Source: Tetradesmus obliquus
Taxonomy: Eukaryota; Chlorophyta; Chlorophyceae; Sphaeropleales; Scenedesmaceae
Length of the DNA: 64,000 nucleotides
Reading direction: 5' to 3'
Assembly (NCBI GenBank): GCA_030272155.1
Contig: CP126204.1
Coordinates: forward strand, 3,463,501 to 3,527,500
Position 1 is the stretch's first letter, and every line of letters begins with the position of its first letter. Below, piece after piece: positions 55,969-64,000 of this stretch. Made by a program: the position numbers and the translations under genes. The notes under the pieces were generated by a model. It ran no database searches. It saw nothing but the letters and a program-made list of their open reading frames with translations, and was not told the origin of the DNA.

Positions 55969-56950
55969 TTTCTGCTGTTGTGAGTACGAAAGTGAGCAGC
56001 GAGCTTGTACAGGAAGGCAGCTGTGCGTTGTATTAAGAAACTGCAGCATTTCATTTCTCAATGCCAACTATATGCGATTTAGTGATTGGCGTTCCTGCAT
56101 CATGGTGCTTGCCATCATTGGACGACTCGCGTGACGTTGCTCCTGCGAGACTGTGAACCGGTTCAACAACCAACCCAGACTGCATGTTCTTACAATCAAA
56201 CGTGACTGACGCGACCGTTTTTGGCAATTAAAATCGTGCTGGCTGTTGAGCCCGGCAGTGGACACGTGCTCGTGCACAACCAGCACGTGGCCACGGGCCC
56301 ATGGGCCCAGTGCACTGGACCAGATGCATTCGCTCGGCTGCAATACACTGCTGCGGTGTTGGTCATTGCTGCTGCAGTCCTCGCAGCTGCTGCGCGTGCT
56401 GCAGCTGTCAGCACCTGCTGCAGCAACTGCTGCTTCTGCTGCTGCTCCCTCGCAGGGTCCGAGTGCTGCAGATCAGCCTGATCATCTTAATGCTGATGTG
56501 CTGCTGCATAATCCACCTGGTCTGGATCAGCAATTACGTAAATGCTGGTATACCATCTCTGTCAGAAGAGGGCCCCCAGGGCATGCCTTGCGCAATCACA
56601 CATAATCACAAATGCTTACCTGCTGCTGAAACTGTGCCGCATGGGAAGGCCACCCGCCGACCCCATGCATGGTAACTTCCCTATAGCGGTGCTCGCATCC
56701 ATATACCGCCAGACTAGAGCTAGTGAACAGGCTGGTATCACTATTCAGTGTCACTAGGCTAGTGACCAGGGTTGTCATCCGGATGCGACGCTCTCTTTCA
56801 GTCCGCGTCCACGTAAACCATTTCAGGTTAAATTTGTAGTAAATTGAAATGTAAAGCGCCGCTTAACGAGACCGTTGCTTGTAGTGAAATCAATGTAAAG
56901 CATCGAACACCTGAAAGTCACAGCCAATCAGCGTGTATCTAGATACAGTC
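55969..56950. promoter_or_regulatory. Shared 5' region between divergent genes
   Basis: About 980 bases between the start of the lumen-protein gene (minus) and the start of the first duplicated gene (plus). A perfect 14-base palindrome, gggcccatgggccc, lies at about 56297-56310. No core promoter element can be named with confidence. Confidence 0.4.
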
Positions 56951-57228
56951 ATGCGGAACTACCTTTTAAGATGGCCAAACAACCAGGTGGTGCTGGTATG
57001 TGCAAAAAACAGGCAGCACGTCGGGGAGGTGAGCCACTTCCCACCAAGTCGGAACAGCACCTACTGCTACGACGCTTCTCGCGCGGTGTAGTGCATGCCG
57101 GTAATGTAAGCCAATAGTAGATTGCGTCAGTCTCAGCTGTGGTTCGCATTGCTGCAATCTGCAAGCTGTCTGCAAGCTGTCTGTCAACATGCAGCACTAG
57201 CTGGTCAGCAGCAATGCTGCAGCAGCAC

Positions 57229-57303
<75 letters not shown>

Positions 57304-60300
57304 GCTGTCACAGTGTGAGGTCCAGCACACATGCTAGCATCCTGATACTTCACGCACGTTGTTCCGAACATGCCAAAGTGGTGGTTTCTTTTTGCAGATT
57401 CTGGACGCAGAGGAAGACCCGGGCGTATGCGAGATAGTGAGGTTTCAGGCGGCCTTTGCCCTTGAGCTGCAGCCCAAGCTACCGCGCAAGCCACAGCAGG
57501 AGCTACACGACCCTGAAGCCTGGCGCAGAAGAGAGCATGAGTCTCGGTGTGGAGACCGTACACACGTGGAGACGTTTGAAGCGCCTGAGAATCCCATGCT
57601 GCGGCCGCGCATACTGCGCTGGGCTGGTAACAATGGGGTAGGCGACTGACATGTCAGCAGAGTGGACTTCATAAATGTGAAAAATGTGAATTGTGGATGG
57701 CAGCAGCAGTGCTGCAGCAGTAGCAAAGCCAGCACCAGCACGGCAGCAAATACACCCGGTGTTAGATGCTGAATTGTTGTGATGCGTTGGTGCTTGATGT
57801 GCCAGGCTTTCAGCAATCGTGCACTGTACAGCACACATGACTGGTGGATAGTGCCATAACAGAACAAGATGTTGCAACTTGCAGGAAAGTGAGCAAGCTT
57901 GCAGCAGTTCTGCAGAGGTCAATCTGCTCTCCAGATCACAAGCAGCTTCACTGTGTTATGGTGCTTCCGCTACTGAGCGCAGCCTCAAGGCTGGTGCAAC
58001 AATCCAATGTTGTGTGTGTGCTTGCAGGATTTTGTGTACGCTGACTTGTACCAAGCATTTGGTGGTCAACTCACACCAGCGGAGGCGGCTGCTGTTGCGC
58101 GCTGGCGAGCAGCAACTGCTGGTGCAGCAGCACAGCAGGCAGCAGCAGCAGCGGAGCCGTGGGTGACTGAGCAGCAGCTGCAGCAGTCGGGCCTGCTGCA
58201 TAACCCTCGCTATGTAGAGATGATTGTATAGGCTGGTCAGATGCAGAGGCGATGTTAACAGCGGTGATCAATGTGAAAAGAAAGGCGCATAGCCTGCTTA
58301 CTGGTGTCCTGCAAGTTTGCGTGGCTGCACTACAGCAACACGACTGGTCTCTGATGATTAAGCATTACTGCCAAGTGATTGCCATGTGTTGCTAGGCCTA
58401 CATATCATGCAAACAAAGACTCACAGCAATACAGCAACTCAGACACTGGTGCCTTGTCCCATTCACGTCAGCCCTCTCACACAGCACGATATGTGTGACC
58501 AAGTGAGGGGTGGTGTGGGGTGGTGTGAGGGGTGGTGTGACCAAGTGAGGGGTGGTGTGAGGGGTGGTGTGAGGGGTGGTGTGAGGGGTGGTGTGACTAA
58601 GTGAGGGGTGGTGTGGGGTGGTGTGAGGGGTGGTGTGAGGGGTGGTGTGAGGGGTGGTGTGACCAAGTGAGGGGTGGTGTGGGGTGGTGTGAGGGGTGGT
58701 GTGAGGGGTGGTGTGAGGGGTGGTGTGACCAAGTGAGGGGTGGTGTGGGGTGGTGTGAGGGGTGGTGTGACCAAGTGAGGGGTGGTGTGAGGGGTGGTGT
58801 GACCAAGTGAGGGGTGGTGTGACCAAGTGAGGGGTGGTCACATGCTGACTCTTCACAAACACACACCTGTGTGCTGCTTCACGCCATGGCAACACAGGTG
58901 CAGATCACCCGCTCAGGGTATGGCCGCTATGGCTCGCGTCTGCAAAAGCAGATGACCAAGGAGTTCTTCCCACGCATTCATGATGCTTTGAAGACCTTTG
59001 ATGCATATGAACGCCGCGACGAACTCGACATGGGCATAAGCGATGACAAAGAGGAGCAGGAGGAGTTTACGCGAGAGGGTGGGTAAAGCACGCGTGACAG
59101 GTCCAGGCAGGTCCAGAGTTGCTGAGACACCGTGACAGATCCAGGGTTACTGTGGCAGGTTCAGAGTTGCTGCAACGCCGTGACAGATCCAGGGTTACTG
59201 TGGCAGGTTAAAAGTCGCTGTGACGCTGTGACAGATTCAGGAACCCTTGTGCCAAAGGGCTTGCAAGTGTGCATCTTCTGTTTGGCATGAGCCGACGAGG
59301 AGGCCAATCATGCTGGTATGTGCAACCAGCTGCCACGCAAGATTGTGTGTGTTGAGTTCACATGCTACAGCAAACGTAACAGCGGCAGGTCCAAGGTTGC
59401 GCAGCTGCCATGGAATGCAGCGCTGAGCGCGGTGCAGCAATGGCCGTAGAAGGCTTGGAATTCTTCGTGCAGTGAAGACGTTGAGTAGCATCCTGCTGCG
59501 CCACCTCACTCGTATGTTGTGGCTGAGCGCTGTTAGTGATGTTGCCTTTACTACTTGAACGTATCAGGCGGTGTCCCAATCCCCTGGATACTGCTGCTGC
59601 TGCTGCTGCTGATGCGGCTTGCAGCGGCTGTAAGGCAACTGCGAGCAGCTGTTGCAGCAGACATGGCTGATCCGCAGCAGGAAGCAGAGCTGGAGAGCAA
59701 GCGGGTGAGGGGCGCACACCAATGCACATTGTTTAGGAAGCCTAAGAACGTAACACACTGCCGGCCAACACAGCAGCTGCCAGAAATTGCAGCGTCATGC
59801 CTAGTACATTACACCATCAGGCAGCAGCAGCACCAGCAGTGCTGCTACGCACCAATTGTGGCATAGTACAAGGCAGTTACTTGGGTGGGTTCAGTGCAAG
59901 AGAGCAGGTGGATACATTGTGCATGCCCAGCTGTAGGCGTGTTGGCTGCTGCTGCCGCTGTCTGAGTGTTCGTACATATGTGACCATCAGCGCATCAGCA
60001 TGTAATCTTGCGTGTGTGCTGCTCTATGCTGTTTCACATGCCCGCTCACTGTGCTGGGACATGCCGGTTGTGCCGTGCTGTGCTGTGCTGCGCTGCGCTA
60101 TGCAGGCACAGCTGTTTGTGAATGCTCAAGCGGGAGACAGAGACGCACTGCCGCACATCATGGCACACCCAATAACATACCTGTATGGTGAGCGTGTGCT
60201 GGCAAGCTGTTGCGCGGCAAGCAGAGCTCGAATGTCGACACGCGTGCATGCAGTGCTTTAAGTAGGTGCTTCTGGCATTCCTGCAATAGCAACTGTCCAT

Positions 60301-60815
60301 GTCAGCAGTGAAAAGGGAGGGCAGGGTAGTGATTTCACAGCTCCAGCGGTTGGCAGCGGCTGACACTGGTGCTGCCTCAGGTATGGTACTACCGCCTTTA
60401 GGGCAACTTCTAAGGCACAGCTGCTCACCATGCTGCACAGGAACATGCTTCAATAGCCAGGGGATGGTAGCAGCCCACGTGGTACACTGTAATTCAGGTC
60501 AGGTACATCAGTGATGGCCTGCCTATATCATCAACCCTTTCAACCCTTTTGGGCCACATCATGATGATGATCATGATGATGGCTTACCACTTTCTATAGT
60601 GTTGTGACACACACATGCACATGCAGTTATATATACGACTGTACTTACGCTTAAGCACTTGCTGTACTGCACATGCAAGCTTGCTGTACACTTGCTGTAC
60701 TGCACATGACTTTGGAACAGATCGCCACGATGACGAGGACGAGATTGATGACGAGATTGATGACGAGTATGAAGACGATGACGACGCGGATGACGACAAT
60801 GATGACAGCGAATGA
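56951..60815 (+). CDS. Tandemly duplicated protein of unknown function, copy 1, eight exons
   Basis: Exons 56951-57028, 57398-57637, 58028-58213, 58898-59078, 59625-59704, 60106-60187, 60306-60380 and 60721-60815 join in phase for about 338 residues. The order matches copy 2 downstream for the first five exons. Features: N-terminus MRNYLLRWPNNQVVLV, ILDAEEDPGVCEIV, LQPKLPRKP, RILRWAGNNG, an Ala-rich helix (PAEAAAVARWRAATAGAAAQ), YGRYGSRLQKQMTKEFFPRI, then AVRQLRAAVAADMADPQQEA and a strongly acidic C-terminus (DDEDEIDDEIDDEYEDDDDA). The acidic tail suggests a nuclear or chaperone-like partner, but that is only inference. The third intron donor has moved relative to copy 2. Family not recognised. 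Confidence 0.75.
57225..57302. repeat. CTG-rich run in an intron
   Basis: CTG repeat interrupted by TTG triplets within the first intron of copy 1. Confidence 0.9.
58493..58839 (+). repeat. G-rich minisatellite in an intron
   Basis: Roughly 350 bases built from gtgaggggtggt and gtgtgaccaagtgaggggtg in a higher-order pattern. One strand is almost free of C and carries many GGGG and GGTGG blocks. It lies inside the third intron of copy 1 and is absent from the matching intron of copy 2. Confidence 0.95.
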
Positions 60816-61643
60816 GGCATGCATATGCACTGGTAAGCAGCAGCAATGCGCCGTGCCCGGGCTCTGCGCCTGGCAGCACAGCTGGGCGTGAACCCTGGAC
60901 CCTAACCTGGTTGCTGTCACTGCGCTGTAGATTGGTGTGCATCCAGTTTTTTTCAGGCGGGATTGTGGCTGCCACGGTGCAGGGCCAACGCAGCCAGTGC
61001 TTGCCGCCAGTGGCAATTCCACGCGCCAGCAGTTCATGTGAGCACAGATGGCTACACAGCGGCTGTTCAACAGCTGCAAGTTACATGAATTTTGATGCAA
61101 AGGCTGTTGGCGTTGTTGTTATGACTTGAACGGTAACAGGATGACGTGAATTGGTTCAGAGTACTACTCTAACTGCTGGTTGGTCGGGCCCTGGGGCCGC
61201 CCCAGCTGGGGTTGTTTTACCAATTTTATACTGGGGCTCCTGGCAGTGCCAGGAGGTTGCCTCCAGTGCCAGGCCCTGGCCCCAGCCTGGCAGGGCCTGA
61301 CCAACCAGCAGTTCATGAACTGATCAGTCTGAGCACACCCAGAACTGGACTTCCAGCTCAGCACTTTATCTGCTCTTCTTGATGATTTCTCTCTTTCTTG
61401 ACCACAAATCGCAGAGTGTTTGAACTTTTGAACTGGTGCGTTAGTGACTGGGGTTTGGCAGTGCCAGCCTGGCTCCCGGCAGGTGTAAGCCCTGCTCTGC
61501 CGTGTACATCTTCGAAAACTTTGCTTTCAAGTATCTAACAACCCATTGCACGGCTGTAGCTCTGCGTTTAGTGCAGCTTTTAGGTGCCGAATCACCCAAC
61601 CGCTGCAGGCCACAGTCAGTCCTTTATTCCGGATCTTACAGCC
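60816..61643. other. Spacer between tandem gene copies, with a foldback element
   Basis: Holds the 3' end of copy 1 and the promoter of copy 2. The only structure seen is the foldback at 61171-61313. Confidence 0.5.
61171..61313. mobile_element. Foldback (MITE-like) element
   Basis: Terminal inverted repeats of 15 perfect bases (aactgctggttggtc ... gaccaaccagcagtt) that continue with mismatches for about 15 more, including ggccctg. The interior is GC-rich with further nested palindromes (ctcctggcagtgccaggag). Total 143 bases. I see no clear target-site duplication. Confidence 0.65.
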
Positions 61644-62195
61644 ATGCGTAACTACTTGTGCAAATGGCCAAACGGGGACGTGGTTTTGGTCGGTGCAGCG
61701 GACAAGCAGCAAGTTCGCGAAGTGAGGCGTTTCGCACCGAGTCAGAACAGCTGCAGCGGATGCTTTTCTGCTGTTCAGTGTGTTCAATCAGCTATAGTAA
61801 ACTTGACAGTAGTCTGCAAGCCACGAATGAGGCGTCCTGATATTCGCAGCAGTGCTGCTGTCGTGCTGTGAGTGCTGCCACAGCTGTACACGAGCTAGCA
61901 TCCCAAAACCTCCCACACACGGGCGGCAAACCGGTCACAAAAAACTCAAACACATCCCTGCAGATCCTGGACGAAGCAGCTGACCCAGGCATGTGCGAGA
62001 TAGTGCGTGTCAAGGGCCCCTTTGCACTGGAGCTACTGCCCAAGCTGCCTCGCAAGCCAGCAGACGAAGGTCATGACCCTGGAGCCAACTTCGGACGGGA
62101 TGATTCCAAAGCACCTGACAACCCCAGAGTGCGGCCACGTGTGATGCGCTGGGCTGGCAACCGCGGGGTAAGGTGCAAGTGGATGCCCACTGCAT

Positions 62196-62232
<37 letters not shown>

Positions 62233-63561
62233 CGCAAGCACCTAGAGCCCTGGTGCCTAATGCTGCTTGCTGTGTGCCGTTTGGCAGCAATGATATTTGC
62301 ACTTGCCATTGTCTGTAGAGGTCGGCTGTGTGGCAGCTCTACAGTATTGCTCTGCTTGGGTTGCATCAGCTTGCGCACGTGCGCCTTGCATGCAAGGAAA
62401 CTGTGCAATGCTGCATGCTTGCATGAGGCCGCAGCACCTGTCTCAAAAGCTAGCTGTACTTTCATTTGCAGTCAAGTTGTCGCGGTAGTGATTTGCTTTA
62501 CTGCAAAACAGCTGCACGTTGCCAATAGATTGATGCGTTCAATGCTTGCAGGAAACGCTGTATGCTGACGTGTACCAGGAATGCGGTGGTCAGCTCACAG
62601 CAGCAGAGGCGGCGGCTGTTGCGCGCTGGAGGGCAGCAACTGGCGGTGCAGCAGCACAGCAGGCAGCAGCAGCAGCGGAGCCGTGGGTGACTGAGCGGCA
62701 GCTGCAGGAGTCAGGCATGCTGGACAACCCTTACCATGTGCAGGTAAGAGTGCTGGCTGGGGTGTATTCCAGAATCCTGTAGTGATCAAGGATTTAAAAG
62801 GCAACAGAGTTTTAGAGGTTTGAGCAATTGGCTATTGGAAAAACAATGTTACAAGCATGCACAGCACATAGCACAGGGAACAGAAGAGCTGAGCAATTGT
62901 GACCAGAACATTATGCACTCAACGCATGCGGAAGTGCTTCCTGCCTGTTGTCTCTCTTGACAGAAATATTGCACGTTGCATACATGATCACTTTTACTTG
63001 CACCAGATCAAGTGGTATGCTTGCAACGCAGGTGGAGCTTGGCCACACGGAGTATGGCCGCTTCGGCAGCCGCCTGCTGAAGCAGATCACCAAGGCTTTC
63101 TTCCCACGCATCCATGCTGCGCTGAAGCCTCTGGCAGCAGAAGAGACCAGCATGGGCGAGCAGGAGATTGACCATGATGGTGGGTGCTGGGTGAAGTCAT
63201 TTGTGGAATAAGTGCTTCTTATATGTCACACGAGGCATTCCTGTATGCTGCTGCAGAAGCAGCTGACACATCCTGCCACTCTCCTATGCGCATCACCGCA
63301 GGCTCAAAGAACAACTGCAGCAGATGGAAAGTCCAACGTTACACAATAGTCATGCAAGGCGGCGCACCACAAGATGGCAGGCATATGTGAGAGGCTGCAG
63401 CGCACAGCGCGATGCCGGGCTGTGTAACCTGCAAACGTGTGTGATTCCTTGGGCTAGTGGAGCAAAGCGTTGCTATTGTGCAGAAATGTCACATTACATG
63501 GTGTGGTGTATTGTTAAGAATGCTACTTCAGATCAGGTGGCAGTTTCTGATGCTGCTGGCC

Positions 63562-63605
<44 letters not shown>

Positions 63606-64000
63606 ATTCAGAGGCTGTGAGGGCGCTGCGGGCAGCCGTTGCATCAGACGTGGCGGACGAACAGAAGGCAGCTGCACATGAGCGCAAACGGGTGAGACAC
63701 ATACGCCACCTTGAACTTGCAGCATACAAAAACAGCTGCAGAGTTGGTGGCTATTGCTTGCACAGCTATTGGTAGATAAGCAGAAGGAAGCTGCACGCAA
63801 TGCAAGTGGGTGAGGCATGTTGTTACATGCTATAACATGTCTAATGATGACAGTGGCACTGCTGTGGAAGGCGGTGTTCAGGATGGGGTTTCAGGCAAGG
63901 GTGTAGTTGTGAGTGCTCTTGCCTCGGTGGTTGCTGCTGCTGCTGATGCGAGCATTCATGCTGCAGGCATGTCCTTATGTATGCACAGAGTATCATAATC
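61644..64000 (+). CDS. Tandemly duplicated protein of unknown function, copy 2, runs off the right edge
   Basis: Exons 61644-61721, 61964-62167, 62552-62743, 63032-63179 and 63612-63691 match the first five exons of copy 1 in order and phase. Encoded landmarks: MRNYLCKWPNGDVVLVGAAD, ILDEAADPGMCEIV, LLPKLPRKP, RVMRWAGNRG, TAAEAAAVARWRAATGGAA, TEYGRFGSRLLKQITKAFFP, AVRALRAAVASDVADEQKAA. Exons 6-8, including the acidic tail, would lie beyond the window. Copy 2 is 12 codons shorter than copy 1 in exon 2. The retained order, open frames and splice sites suggest that both copies are functional. An echo of the exon 5 donor edge lies at about 63779-63815. Confidence 0.75.

Noticed and set aside
58398..58895. 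165-codon minus-strand His/Pro/Thr-rich frame
   Set aside because: It is only the translation of the intronic G-rich minisatellite on its C-rich strand.

Overview
The window is nuclear DNA of a eukaryote, almost certainly a chlorophycean green alga. My best guess is the Scenedesmaceae (Sphaeropleales), judged from style rather than any search. Genes are cut by many short GT-AG introns with acceptors ending in tgcag. Two predicted proteins carry plastid or thylakoid-lumen targeting sequences, and exons and introns alike are full of CAG/CTG trinucleotide runs giving long Gln, Ala, Ser or Leu tracts. I see no prokaryotic operon, rRNA, tRNA or CRISPR array.

Layout: 153-821 (+) small mitochondrial-type Gln/Ser-rich protein; 2001-8228 (-) glutathione synthetase in eight exons; 8688-17963 (+) a ~2,800-residue Ala/Ser/Gln-rich protein; 19808-27076 (+) an MSS116/RH31-like DEAD-box RNA helicase in at least 13 exons; 27913-30111 (+) a MYND-finger protein; 30.36-30.7 kb (+) a decayed ODR4 fragment; 31.8-32.75 kb (-) a decayed MYND gene; ~33.7-38.7 kb (+) a papain-like protease joined to RCC1 repeats; 40.2-40.33 kb (-) a second ODR4 fragment; 40962-45644 (-) a full-length ~1,315-residue MYND-finger protein; 46434-49601 (-) an ODR4 homologue in four exons; 50356-51645 (-) a plastid membrane protein; 53109-55968 (-) a thylakoid-lumen protein; 56951-60815 (+) and 61644 to beyond the right edge (+) a tandemly duplicated gene of unknown function.

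The most striking property is shared by genes of unrelated function. Exon edges (30-120 coding bases plus the adjoining splice site) are repeated one to five times inside the neighbouring intron, in the same orientation, in states from near-perfect to barely recognisable. Glutathione synthetase exon 6 is repeated in an exact 252-base array, and a helicase segment exists as four 57-base, frame-neutral copies that each keep an acceptor and a donor. I call these copies exon-edge echoes. They could be raw material for alternative splicing, or simply debris of a tandem-duplication process acting on gene bodies.

The genes are not a pathway cluster. Glutathione synthesis, organellar RNA metabolism, extracellular proteolysis and plastid membrane functions sit side by side, as is normal for an algal chromosome. 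The MYND and ODR4 remnants at 28-33 and 40 kb are related to the intact pair at 41-49.6 kb and point to local segmental duplication followed by decay. Exon coordinates were fixed by matching splice sites with reading phase and, where the family was recognised, with the expected protein order.
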